Of a DNA stretch of 64,000 nucleotides, positions 1 to 17,400 are shown in pieces. The first letter of the stretch is position 1; each line of letters starts with the position of its first letter. Under the pieces are notes generated by a model, which was not told the origin of the DNA, did no database searches, and saw nothing but the letters and a program-made list of their open reading frames with translations. This stretch comes from Hypomesus transpacificus (taxonomy: Eukaryota; Chordata; Actinopteri; Osmeriformes; Osmeridae). The stretch is taken from positions 1,450,248 through 1,514,247 of the forward strand of contig NC_061078.1 of the NCBI RefSeq assembly GCF_021917145.1. Direction: 5' to 3'. The translations under genes and the position numbers were made by a program.

Positions 1-1438
1 TTCAAACCCATTGCCCGAGCATAGTGCTACATTCATTCATTCATTATTCCCTCATCATGTACATTCATTCAAATATTCATTCATCCATTCATACCAAATG
101 ACAGCATCTGCAGATGAAGACTCTTTCCCCGATCAAAATGGGAAGAAATAATCTGAGCAATGTTTGCGGGCTTCACAGCCCTCCCTGCAGTTCAACACCC
201 AACCTGTTGAAACATGAGGGTCTTTTTTTCAGTGTCGAGGGAAAGTATGAAGTTTCGTTTGGAAAGACCGCATTATCCACAACAGTCTAGTGTGCTACTT
301 ACAATGTAGGCCTACTGTAGTCTTATGTATGATTCGGCTCAGGCAGAATTATAACAAATGTGCCAAATGTTCTTGGCGTGTTTTGTAAGATCGTGTTTGA
401 GGTATTGGTACAATTACGATACATGAGACAGTTTTTTGTTTGTTTATTTGTTTACTCGTTACTTGAGCACCCTCAATGCAAAAACGTATTATGTACGTTA
501 TTGCCTATACACGTACTGTATTGCTGTTTGTTTCTTCAGGGGCTACGAGCAATTATTGATCAGTTAAATTTCAGACGATCACAAGCTTTACTGTTTTATG
601 CTGCGGATCAATCGATTTCTTTATTTAAAATAGGATGGTAGAAGAAACATTGTGAAACCCATGAAACGTTTTTCACCATGCAAACACAGAAGCAGCAAAG
701 CGGTTCACTAAGGATTAGCATACAACTGGCTCAGAATTGCTATTGTAGAACATAGCAGAGGCAAAAGGTATACAATATCTGATATGGACCTCATACTGTA
801 TTATAGGATATAAAATGCGTATTAATGGGAAACATGAAAAGTATATCAGCCCAATAGTAATAATAGTGTAAGAAAATATATAAATAAAAAATTGTTTTGT
901 TTAATTATCTTCTATACAAAATAGAATACCTGAGAAAAAAATAAATGAATAAATGTTCAATGACCAACTATAACAACTTTGACACATATTTTAGAAAAAA
1001 AAACTTTAAATATCATGGCAACATCAATTGAAAATACAGAGAATAAAATGTAATTGTCTGAGGTTTCAGGGGGAGGTAGCGTGCTTGTATCACAAACATC
1101 TCCTCTTTCTTAATTCCAGCCCGATGACATCTCCATACCAGACATGCACCCTGCCATTTACACAATGACCATTAGGTGTTACACCAGCCATTATGGATGG
1201 CTCACTCATTCACAATAGCCAAGCCAGAAATGCAGTAATTATTGAGACGACTGATAAATATTTTCTGTTGTTAATTTTCATTAAAATATTTCAACAAAGC
1301 TTTTTGCCAAGGCACTGTCACGCACAGCATTGTTAAATCAACATACAAAGATAATTATGGGAGAACCCAACTGTATAGAGTATTGTCGGTTAGATTCAAC
1401 CTTACAAGCTCAATAAAAACTGCCTGTTTCTGGCAAGG
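1..1438. other. Intergenic region downstream of gatm
   Basis: No gene is recognisable here. The region should include the 3' untranslated part of the minus-strand gatm gene. I see no clear minus-strand AATAAA close to the stop codon, so the 3' end of the transcript cannot be placed. The left edge has a short CATT-rich simple stretch (about 33-92). The open frames present are short and AT-driven. Confidence 0.5.
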
Positions 1439-5671
<4,233 letters not shown>

Positions 5672-7621
5672 CGTCCAACCTGATTATTAAAGTTATTTGA
5701 TCAATCCTAGAGGCAGCTTCGCGGCAGCTCAACGTCCAACTGTCACTTCTGAGAATGAATGAAGACGCCCCGGTTCAGGCTTAGCTTTATAGCATCGCGT
5801 CTTATTGGCCCGCTGTTACAAGTTGTAGAACTAGGGCAACGTGACAGAAGAAAAATGCAGCCTGAAACACTATCCCTTACGACAGCACATTCTTATCGTC
5901 TTCACGCGCAATCGCTTCTCCTTCTTGGATTAAGTATGCACATTCAAGTCTCTGGACAAATTTGGCACTGGGTCTGCGTCATCTGCTCGAGACCTGTATT
6001 CTCCAAATTGTCAGAAAAGCCGTTGATTTTGATTTAGGCTACACGAAAAAGCCTTTTATTATGCCTACTATATTGAATATTCAGACTAGTCAGACTGAAA
6101 ACATATATTTCTAAAATATAACGTCAACAACGGTATGTTTTATGTTTTTAAAATGAAATGTAGACTAATTTAAAATGGTTAATTGAATTGTGTAGGCCCT
6201 ACACGTTGTGTAGCATAATGCATTAGTCTACATTAAAGGGTGGGTAGTGTATGACATTTCATATTGCACACACATTCGCGGTGCAAATGAGTTCAAGTTA
6301 TCACTGGAAACGTATAACCTCCATACTCACTTTGAATTACAATTTTAGTATTTACTTCATGATAGTAGCCTAGTAGCCATTTTTCGGTTAACCTACGCAT
6401 CTCAGCACCTGGCAATAGCCTAATTACAAAAGGAAAAAGGTACATTTAAGCTAATAATGGCCTAAGAGTACACTGAGCCGACCTAATCCAAAAGATAGCA
6501 CCAGCTGTGTGGGGCCACATGTTTCACTGGACTGTGCTCCTATCTTTGTGTTGTGCAAGCATGACCTCATTGACCGCCTATACACGTCAGGTCTGCCTTC
6601 AGAAGCCCCAGAGGAGGCTTCAAAGGTCACAGATGGAGGAATGAAAAACGATAGCCTATAGGATTATTTAGTTATTCAGGAAGCACGTTCCTATCCGATG
6701 CACAGGTAAACACATCCATAGACATTATCTTTTAATTAGAATCAGAATCAGCTTAATTTGCTATTAGTAAGTTTGCACAATCAAGAAATTGACTAGGCCT
6801 ATAGCAGGAAGGCACCCTATACAGTAAACACCGATCAACAGCATCAGTCCTAAATGACTGTAGCATACTAATGCAGAGCCATATAAAGTGCTCTTAAACC
6901 TGAGTCAAAGGAGTTTGAAAATCCCGTAAGATTAATGGCAGGAAGCTAATACACACTGCCAACCCTGGACATACGCATATCCAGCATCTAAACATGATCT
7001 GGGTTACACGTAGGTGCTCCATTGCCGCTAAAGGTTTACGAGGTCTCGTGACCATTTCTACCCTTTAGGCCTTAAACTCCTTCCAGGTTCGACATGTATG
7101 TTTTCAACCTTCCTGCTCTGATACATACTGGTTATGGAATAGCTACTCTTCTGAAGAGATGGAAGGAATATTATGCGACCTCTGTGTAGTCTACATGAAG
7201 AAATGAATGGGATTTAAAGATACCCTCTCAAATGTGCGACACAATTCTAAATACATACAGGTTAATTGTTTTAGCAAACGCTCCAATCTAAAGCGTTAAT
7301 CCAGAAATGACATGTGTTTGTAAATATACTATTTATTAGGCCCAATTACACATCAAACTATTGTATCTTAATGTATTCATACATTTCCATTACACATTTG
7401 CTCAAATTGCTTTTCAGGGAAACAATCACAGGTTGTCCCAATAAACAACAGGCTCAATGCCCCGCCCTCAAAAAAAACCATCAAACAGTTTCGTCATTTC
7501 TAAGCATTCCACAGACCGGAGAATGGCCCATCTGGAGTGCGCCGATTCGCAAAACAGATTCTTATCTTTAGGACCGTGAAATTGACCTATCACAATCGAA
7601 AAGATTCGACGCTTATTTAAA
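5672..7621. other. Divergent intergenic region gatm / slc27a2 copy 1
   Basis: It should contain both promoters. A fragment around 6739-6800 (AGAATCAGAATCAGCTTAAT) resembles a degraded copy of a common fish interspersed repeat. Around 7270-7297 there is a weak copy of the LINE/SINE tail (TTAGCAAACGCTCC). A short conserved-looking open frame (5759-6037) matches nothing I recognise. No RNA gene is seen. Confidence 0.5.
5786..5791 (-). promoter_or_regulatory. Candidate TATA box of gatm
   Basis: On the minus strand the sequence reads GCTATAAAGCTAAG, about 115 bp upstream of the gatm start codon. A start site about 30 bp further on would give a leader of roughly 85-90 bases. Inference from sequence only. 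Confidence 0.45.
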
Positions 7622-10600
7622 ATGTACTTGATATCAATGATTTTGGCTAGTCTGGCTATACCGTTTGTTGTTACTAAAATATGTCCTTATTTTTGGAAAG
7701 ACGTCCTTTATGTTAAAGATTTGTTACGGATACTGGTCAAGTTTGTTTCACGTCGCAGAAGAAAACCTTTATTTTTGGTTCTGGATCGCTTTTTAGAACA
7801 AACAGCTTCACATCCAGACAGACCTTTCATTGTGTTTGAAAATAAAACATATTCGTACCGGGACACAGACAAAAATAGCAACAAAGTTGCTAACGCGTTG
7901 AAGGCTCATTCCCAACTTAAACCTGGGGATGCAGTTGCACTGTTTATGGGGAACGAACCCGCGTTCATATTTACCTATCTCGCCCTAGCCAAGCTTGCGT
8001 GTCCAGTGGCACTTCTAAATCCTAATATTCGTTCTAGATCTCTGCTTCACTGTTTCAGCTGCTGCAGTTCAAAGGTGTTGATTGCAGCCGCAGGTACGTA
8101 TGCACACGTGCTTTGAACGATCATCTTTTCAAATGGGGCAATAGAAAATAATATTACGCAACTACTTTGGGGGTATCGCTGCAGATGGTCAGATTCTACG
8201 GATGTAGAACACATACTGTTGATTGCAAGATTTAGCGCGTTTGATTATTTGCTTGATTTCTACTAAGATCGCATGCTACGTCGCTTAAAAATATGCTAGC
8301 CTACTTGCACGTACAGTGGATTTGCTAATTAGGGTGTGATTTAAAGAATTTTGTATGGTAACTTTCAACATAACTTTGAGGACATGACTATGATCTTGTC
8401 CGAACAGCTACATCACAATCTCAAATATTAAACCTAAACGTTGTAGGCTATGTCGATGTCCACAAATGCCTTTTTAATGAGATTATACGTGTGTTGTCTG
8501 TTAGAATTAAAGGAAGCTGTGCAAGACATACTTCCCTCCCTGAGAGAGCAGGCCGTGTGCGTATACCTGATGGTAAACGAGTGTGACCTAGCTGGAGTCC
8601 AGAGCTTGTCTGACAAAGTGGAAAAGGCCTCAGACTCTGCCATTCCTCAGTCACTCAGATCAGACATCACCTTTAAGAGCCCAGCAGTCTACATCTATAC
8701 TTCTGGGACCACAGGTATGGGAGTGAGGGAAGAGGTCCACCCTGTGCTGTCTTTATCATCCAAACCTCACTCTTACCCCCTTTCTCTGTCTCCCTCTGTC
8801 TGTCTTTTTTCCCCTCTCTCTCTCCCTGTCTCTCTATGTCTCTCTATCTCATTGTGGTGTTGCAGGCCTCCCTAAAGCTGCGGTGGTGAATCAGACCCGC
8901 CTCTTGGCAGCTCTAGCTGTCCTGGCAGCCAATGGCGTCACCTCAAGTGATGTCATCTACCTCAACCTGCCCCTCTACCACACGGCCGGATTTGTCATCG
9001 GCTTCATCGGATCCATCGAGACAGGTGAGCAGTTCTGCTCCACGCACGGAAGAGGGATCAGATATAGGCAGCGAGTGAGGTGCCCCCGTGTGACATGAAC
9101 CTCCGCACCTCCACCAGGTTGCTGCATTCTCTCATTGCCTCCTTTTGAGAGATTGGGCCTGACTTTGAATGTCCATTGAATTTCACCAGGGCTCTAAAGC
9201 CTCAGATTCTGATTATGTTTGTAAGCACGTAACTCCATCCAAGGTGGTATTACTGCAGGCTTGCTGTCTGAGCTTAGCCGGTTTCTTAGTCACACAACAC
9301 AATAGCTGCACCCAAACCCAAGTCTTGCAGTGTCTGCTGCCCCCAGTCATGCAATATCCCGCCTGCCCAGCCTTGTTGGATCTTCTACCCCCTACCCACC
9401 AATTCTAGCCTTGCAGTCAGTTTGGCAGCATCTCCCCCCACCAACCCTCCTTTCCACTCCTGCATTATCTGATTAACAAATACCCCCTTCCCCCTCCTAG
9501 TTGGGAAAATGAATGAAAGAGCTTGTTGTAAATGTAATCTGAATGTAAACCACTAATCTGAACAGGTTCTTCACAGCTCTGCGTGCATGGGAGGACTTTT
9601 TCCAAGTGGGTTAAAGTTCACAAAATACATTCTGCTCTCAGCGATATTAAACACAGCAATAAAAACAAACCAAATTCAAAACAAACCAAACTGCTTGGCT
9701 CATTGCTCTGAGTAACTGGGTCTCTTGTCACAGTTACAAGTTTTTTTTTGAGGGGGATATTTAACCGTACTCAGTGGACAGGAGCCATATTTGAGTAGTG
9801 AGCCTTCGCAGAGTAAGATTCAGTGTGTGGACTAGCTGCTGACAATGGGTTTGATAAATACTCTGGGGGTTTTCTACGTTATAGTTTACCATTACTTTAA
9901 TAACTTATTGCAAACCTGTAATTTTTTGGGGGGGTTTCTCATTTCATGTATAAACTTCATATATCCCCCCCCACACCACCACCACATTTTATGTCAATTT
10001 CAGGCTCTACTATCGTACTGCGGAGGAAGTTCTCTGCTTCTCAGTTTTGGGAGGAATGCCGGAAATACAACGTAACGGTCGTCCAGTACATAGGAGAAGT
10101 GTTGCGTTACCTCTGCAACACACCTAGGGTAAGCGTCCTCTGTCGCTCACAGAGTTTAAACACATAATGCACACACACACAGGTCGTTGAATATGCCCAA
10201 GGTCACAACTGTCTGCAGAGGGGGATTCTGAGGGACTCTCTCGCAAATTGATTGAATTGTCTAAGGTCTCCATCATTGCTGTTTGAAAAGGTGGGTATGC
10301 CGAAGCAGAAAAGGGGTAATGGTGAAATAACCCAGGTGATGACATGCCCAGCCTATGGCACTTTTTAATAAATGCAAGCTTAAGCACAGCTTCAACCAGC
10401 GTAGGCATGTGAGTCGGGTGTACCAGGCAAGTGTCCCAAGTGTTTCTTCCTGCCCAGAACAGCTGCAGAACACTCCATGTGAACAGCTTGTTCTAAGGGA
10501 GCAACCTCCAAGCACTTCCAAATCTGTCCGTTCAGCAGGACAGCACAGCTGGCACTCTGAAATAGTTACGATCATTTCGAGACCGGCTGTATGAAGTTAC

Positions 10601-13375
10601 CTTTATCGACATCCGAACTCGTACTTAATATACTCGGAATCGTATGTAAAGATGAGTGAGATATATGTTGTGGCTAAGTTGGTTTGGTGGATCTTTAATC
10701 ATATTCATTGGGACGGTCTCCGGGTGTTTTGGAATGTGCCAGGGAGTGATCTAGAGTAACCTAAACATGCTTTCTATGGCCATTGAAATGCTATCTGCAT
10801 CACAGGGGTCAGGTCTCAGACGACCATGTGACTGGCTCCTTCTCAGTGGGTTTATCTGGCCCAGGTCTGCTACGACACTAGGAATAGCCAGTGGCCTTTA
10901 CTTAAAAATACCATAGGAATAGGCTATGAAACCGTATCTTTTTCTAGGATTACATTTAAATGGTGATGTTTTTCGAACATTGTAATTGAAATGTCACAGT
11001 TGACAATTAGTCTTAAACTACTTACTATGTCATGTATACAATATACAGTAAATATAGCACAAAATCAAATACTTTTGCTATAAAGCTCAAACTTCATTGA
11101 TTAACAATGAGATGCACTATGTACCGTATTGGATGACATACTGTGATGACATTCTGTGCCTGTGCCCCTACAGAGAGACAACGACAAAGACCACAAGGTT
11201 CGACTGGCCATCGGTAACGGCGTGAGGACAGACGTATGGAGAGAGTTTCTGGATCGATTCGGAAACATTGAAGTGCGAGAGTTCTACGCCTCCACAGAAG
11301 GAAATGTAGGCTTCGTGAACTACGTGGGAAAAATAGGAGCTGTCGGGCGAGTGAACTTCATTCACAGGGTAAGAACGAATGTTTTTTGTTGTTACTATAT
11401 TCTTCTTTGTGAGACCATTGTCTTAGTAATTTTCTCCCTGTATTATCATGTAGAAGCTGTTCCCGTACACTCTGATTAAATACGACACCGAGCAAGACGA
11501 ACCAGTCAGAGACTTCCGAGGGCTGTGTATAGAAGCACCTAGAGGTCAGTTACTCAAGTCAGGTCTGCAGCGGCCTTCTAGAATATCCCCTTGAACTGAG
11601 ATCTTAACTTTTTAGCTGTGTGAGAGGATGTGGAATGTCATGCATCTGGTAAACCTTCCCACAGGAGAAACCGGACTGCTGGTATCAAAGATCACGGACA
11701 TCGCTCCCTTTGTTGGCTACGCTAAAAACGAACAGCAGACTGAGAAGAAGAAACTGAGGGATGTTTTGAGGAAAGGAGATCTATATTTCAACAGCGGGGA
11801 CTTGCTCAAGATCGACAAGGACAATTTTATCTACTTCCAGGACCGAGTAGGGGACACCTTTAGGTGAATATCCGGAGATGCTTGAGTTTGTTTTCCCCCA
11901 GGACTCTTTGATTTGATAGCCATTCACAGCTAATGGAGGTCGTATAGTTAACAAAGCTCAAAGTGATTGGTTTAGCTTCTCCTTATATATATACCCAACC
12001 TGCATGCTAAAGTGGGGGTATCACATATGAAAGAAAGATTGCTTCAAGCATACAAATTCAAATTGGACCTCACCAGCTTACTCTGTAGCTGTAGGAGACT
12101 AGATGTGAGGCCTTGGCAAGACAATTGAATATGTAAACATATTAGAGTCTACTGCAATGCACAAACAGTGTTCAACCTGTAAAATATAAATCGTACACGA
12201 CTGAAAATATTATATATTTTATATTATATATTAGATATTACCACGTGATGCATAAAATAAGAAAAGCTAAAACATGACATTAAAAGCTGTTTGGAACTGT
12301 ATTTACAGGAACACATTTTTTTTATAATAATTACTGAGTCTTCCTCGGTTCACCTTCCTCTTCAACCTGGTTGAGACCACTCCTCACGTGGTGTGTGGTA
12401 GAAGTGATTGTCATTTAACAGTCCTTTTTGTCCATATGAACGACTGTCCCAGACTAATGTCTGGGTGACCAGTGACAAAGGGGTTCAAATATTCAGGTCT
12501 CTGCCAATACAGCCCTACATGTCTTTCAATTTATTCAGTATTAATAGTCTCTGAAATATTCCAGGATTGTAGTCTTGCTACGTGGGAGTTTAGGTCAGAT
12601 GGCTGAGTGATTAGGGAATTTTAATCAGAAGGTTGCCGGTTCGATTCCATGCCGTGGAGTGTCCCTGTACTTACTGTAAGTCGCTCTGGATAAGAGCGAA
12701 TGTAAATATAATATAAATATGAGCTCTGTTTGTTCTCAGGTGGAAAGGAGAGAATGTAGCCACGACAGAAGTAGCAGACATTCTTACCATGATTGAGTTT
12801 GTTGGAGAGGCCAATGTCTATGGGATTGAAGTACCAGGTAAGGGGTTTCTGGTTGTGTCTCCATAGATGCTAATCCCTGAGATTTGGCCTGCCTGTTAGA
12901 CTGAAAATGTCATTTTTGTTTTTCAAGGCCATGAAGGGAGAATAGGAATGGCTGCCATCACTGTGAAGAACAACACTCAGTTTGAAGGCGGAAAATTGTT
13001 TAATCATGTCTCAAGCTACCTTCCATCTTATGCACGCCCACGATTCATCAGGATTCAGGTAAAAGAAGGATTAGGCAGACTCAGTATAATGTAATGCATA
13101 TCATAAAATAATTTGAATTAAATATAACTTGTAGTTGGCTTCATAAATTGAGCAACTGTGTGTGTGTGTGTGTGTGTGTGTTTGTTTCTGTCCTCCAGAA
13201 TGCAGTGGAGGTAACCGGCACCTTTAAACAGATGAAGTTGAGGTTAGTGAAGGAAGGCTTCGACCCAGCATGCATGCAGGACCCTCTGTTTGTCCTGGAG
13301 GAGAGAGAGAGTAGCTACATCCCTCTGACCGCCCAGGTCTACCTCTCCATAGTGTCAGGCAAGTTCAAGCTGTGA
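7622..13375 (+). CDS. slc27a2: Very long-chain acyl-CoA synthetase, copy 1
   Basis: FATP2/VLACS family enzyme of endoplasmic reticulum and peroxisome membranes that activates very long-chain fatty acids (and bile acids) to CoA thioesters and supports their uptake. Ten coding exons: 7622-8093, 8505-8714, 8866-9024, 10004-10128, 11174-11368, 11454-11544, 11665-11863, 12740-12837, 12928-13058, 13199-13375; 618 codons before the stop, against 620 residues in human SLC27A2. A hydrophobic N-terminus ([17 protein letters not shown]) precedes the AMP-binding domain. The ATP motif YTSGTTG is near residue 221, EFYASTEGN is intact, and the family signature FNSGDLL...[19 protein letters not shown] follows. 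First of three tandem copies. The start was chosen because it gives the usual membrane-anchored N-terminus. A SINE lies in intron 7. No damage seen. Confidence 0.95.
12598..12720 (+). repeat. tRNA-derived SINE in slc27a2 copy 1 intron 7
   Basis: tRNA-like head GTCAGATGGCTGAGTGATTA with a canonical B box (GGTTCGATTCC), followed by GTCCCTGTACTTACTGTAAG and the L2-like tail. The central block seen in the other copies is shortened. Its AT-rich end finishes about 20 bp before the exon 8 acceptor (exon starts 12740). Confidence 0.75.
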
Positions 13376-14477
13376 GACACTGTTCCAGGAAACTCCTATG
13401 GAACCACAAGGCCCTTTGGTTCTTTGCAATGGGTTGATCAAAGTTACTGATTGTGACAGGCTATAGTGTGCATCTGTAGAATCGCTGGTTTACTGGCAGT
13501 TTGTATTACCAGTTGGTAGCCGTTGGTTACCAGTGCTGTATCAGTTTGTGTTCGGATACAGAGAACCATCAGACAAAATCCATGGTGACTGTTGTTAACG
13601 TTTTATACATTCAATAAAATGTGTTGGATGTTTGGTCAGACTAACACACCTGGTGCCAAAAGGACCAATTTAATTGCAGCATATTAATCTGTTAAATATA
13701 CTGTATTTCTTTTATGTAGATCTGATGATGTTATGTAAGTAACATAGATTATATTCAGCTCAGGGATTAGACCTTATAGACGTAAGGTTAGGATTCTTAT
13801 CATTTTCTTGTAATTCTAGTGTCATGGGAGGAAAGACAGAGCGTTATTACTTACAGTAGACTTGACTGTAGTGAATATTTGGGGTATTTTGGTTGTCTTC
13901 AAATGTTATTTGACTAACCCGTTTATTTAAATGCATGCATGCATAACTGTACTCCAATATTTTCAGGAAAGGCATAGCTAATAATATATTTTTAAATAGT
14001 CCAACACATTAGAAAAGTTATTTAAATTGGAGAACATTTTAGATTATTGACTAGGAACAAAGTAGAAAGTGACCAGTTGAATCGGGATTCAAATGTCTGT
14101 ATGATGGATGATGACGATGATGATGATGATGATAAATAATGAATAGAATTATCCTTATTAAAGGTTTCACATGGAAAAAAAAGTTATTGTTTGTGTCATT
14201 GCTCAAGTAAATATAGGTTGGGGGTGCTACAGTCCGACAGTCTATTGAACAAGAGGTAGCAACCTCTAGTTCAAAGCCACAAGGTGGTGACAAATATCTG
14301 TGCTTCACACGGAGAAGAACTATTGAGGACTTATGAAGTCAATGATTGCATTGTTGCCTGGCAGTCTGTCTAGCTTACGTGTCATTGGCTGGAGGGAGGG
14401 GAAGGGCATAGAGCAGCCTGTCTGTTGTCTGTTACACAAGGTTTGACACAGTAATTAAAGCTGAAGCTCAGAAGCTG
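13376..14477. other. Spacer between slc27a2 copies 1 and 2
   Basis: Holds the 3' untranslated region of copy 1, including its likely poly(A) signal, then AT-rich sequence with a short GAT-repeat (about 14103-14136). No further gene is recognisable. The promoter of copy 2 must lie in its last few hundred bases, but no clear TATA box is seen. Confidence 0.5.
13613..13618 (+). promoter_or_regulatory. Poly(A) signal of slc27a2 copy 1
   Basis: AATAAA about 238 bp after the stop codon in the context CATTCAATAAAATGTGTTGG. Confidence 0.6.
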
Positions 14478-17400
14478 ATGGCAGAGATGGCCGTAATGCA
14501 AATCTTCTTCACTTTCTTCGCAGGGATGGGCATACTTATTGCCATCCTCTACGTAAAGGTTCCTTACTTTGTGCATGATTTCCGGTACGTTTGCAAAATG
14601 CTCGCCATTAAGTCCCAGAGGATGGGCTACAGGAACAGAGAACCATTCTACACTCTATTGGATCGTTTCCTAGATCTGGTGAAAAGCCAGCCTGGCAAAC
14701 CCTTCATCCTGTTTGAGGATGAGGTGTACACTTATCAGGATATGGACAAGCAGAGTACCAAGGTAGCCAGAGCCCTGAAGGAGTGCGGCAGGTTGGAGGA
14801 GGGGGATACAGTGGCTCTCTTTCTGGGGAACGAGCCGTGTTTCGTCTGGTTGTGGCTCGGCCTGGTCAAACTGGGATGTGCTGCTGCCATGCTTAACATC
14901 CACCTCCGGTCCAGATCTTTGCTGCACTGCTTCAACTGCAGTGGGGCGAAAGTCCTCATCGCAGCTGCAGGTAAATAAACAAAAAAACGTGGTCAAAGTC
15001 AAATGTGTTTCCATTGAGAAGATGAATTCAAAAACAATTAATGTTTGGAATACACCCTAAACAGTGCAGAGTACTTTTTGTTTACTTTTCTCCCAGCCTA
15101 ACGTCCAGGTATTGCTCTTCTTTTGCTGCCCCCATTTCTCCCTTACTATTCCTCTCTCACTCAGAGTTGCAGGGTGCTGTGGAGGAGGTTCTTCCTGTCC
15201 TGCAGGAACAGGGTGTGCGTGTGTTTATCCTCAGTGAGGCCTGTGACACTCCGGGCATGGAGAGTCTGTTAGGCAGGATCCGTGAGGCCTCAGACCAGCC
15301 TCTGTCACCTCAGGTGAGGAGCAAGGTGACCATCAACAGCCCAGTGTTCTATTTCTACACCTCGGGTACAACAGGTACAGTGGCTCTGTCTGCGAGGAGG
15401 TCGAAGGTTCTGCACACGTAGAGGGAGAGGGAGAGAGAGAAAGACAAAGACAGATCAGTCTAACAATCACGTTCCCTAACCTATTAAATTGAGCAGTAAT
15501 AAAATAAGTACACAAATAAAGAATCCAGAGTTAGCAGGACTCTGATTGATCAAACATGCCCATACTGAGCGAATCGTCCCTTTCTAAATAGCTGATACGC
15601 AGACGGGACGACTGTCTGTGCGTCACCTGGGGTGGCACCCTCTTCAGTGTGTCCCGCGTGTGTTTCTCCAAGGTCTCCCGAAGGCAACTGTGTCATCTCA
15701 TAACAGGGCCTGGGGACCAGCACTCTTACTGTCCATCGCCGGAGTGACATCACAGGATGTCATCTACATTCCACTTCCTCTCTACCACTCTGCCGGGTTT
15801 CAGGTGGGACTGACGGGTGCCATAGAGAGAGGTCAGTACGTGGATACCTGCACACACACTACTGAGGGTTTATAGGGTGGGTGTGTATCTATTTGTGCAT
15901 TCATTTATGATGTCATGTAATTGTAATCTCATGTAATTGTAAATACATCATTGAGCATTCCTACATTTCCAATCCATGTCCATGCATAGTCGCCCAGAAT
16001 CTGATTGGGTGGGTCTTCTATAGGAGTATGGTAGACAGAGTAAGCCACAATTGTTTGTAACTTCTAAAATGTATGATAAAGGCTTGTGTTAATCCTGTCT
16101 ATCTGTAAACCAAAGGTAAACCACACTTCACAGTTGGCTAATTATTGAAACATAACTGAGGTTCAACAGGTTGTGTGGTTATAGAACAAGCAGATACTCA
16201 TCAAACATTCTCTTTGTTTAATTTTGATAACTGATTACATCCCATTTGTCTATCAGGCATAACAGTCGTTTTGAGGCGTAAATTCTCTGCTTCCAAGTTC
16301 TGGGATGACTGTAGGAAGTATAATGTGACAGTCATACAGTATATTGGTGAAACTATGCGCTACCTCTGCAACGCACCAAAGGTAAAAAATTTTTTTTTAA
16401 CCCAGCCTCAATTTTAAATGACACAATGCATTGCTAGCCACTCCCCCTCAAAATGTTGCTCCTTGGTTTTTTAACAGAGTGATGATGACAAACACCATGT
16501 GGTCCGACGAGCCATTGGGAACGGCATAAGAGCAGATGTGTGGACAACGTTCCTCGAACGCTTTGGGAACGTAAACATTAAAGAATTCTACGCCGCTAGC
16601 GACGGCAACTTCAGTCTGATGAACTATGTGGGGAAAGTCGGAGCAGTTGGTCGAGTGAACTTTATCCACAAGGTAATGAGCAACACATGCAGATACCTCC
16701 AGTAAAAGAACCAACCCAATAATTCAATTTCATTTCATTTTCATTTCATTTATTCATTTAATTAGTTAGCAGACGCTCTTATCCAGAGCGACTTACCATA
16801 AGTACAGGGACATTCTCCCCGAGGTAAGTAGGCAAGTAGGGTGAAGTGCCTTGCCCAAAGACACAACGTCATTTTTTCAAGGCCGGGAATCAAACCAACA
16901 ACCTTCTGATTTAATAGCCCGACTCCCTAACCGCTCAGCCATCTGACCCGCTTCAATCTCCATCTTGTTTTCCAGAGGACCTTTCCATATGCACTGCTGA
17001 AGTATGACATGGAGAGAGAGGACCCTGTGAGAACCTCTGAGGGTCTTTGCATTGAAGTTCCCAAGGGTATGTCTCTGCAAAGCAGCTAGATTAGCTGTGT
17101 GTGGACATGTTTAAGAGTAGGTCACAGTTGACTAGTCACGCCGCAACTGGGACTGGTGGAAGCATGCTACGTAGAATAATGTTATATTTGTAATTGTGCC
17201 ATCATGTCGACTCAACTGTCGCACTTTGTGGTCTGACACTGTTGTAGGGTTGTAAACACAATTGCTGGGGGAACAACTGTCCTGCTCTAGTATAATCAGG
17301 TGACAGTGATACCTCATCACTGTGATACCTCATCACTGCCTCATCACTGTGATACCTCATCACTGTGATACCGCATCACTGCCTCATCACTGTGATACCT

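Noticed and set aside
16880-16953. Possible tRNA gene
   Set aside because: The tRNA-like head with A- and B-box motifs belongs to a SINE with central block and LINE tail, and it would not fold as a full tRNA. The same applies at 2840-2904 and 12598-12655.
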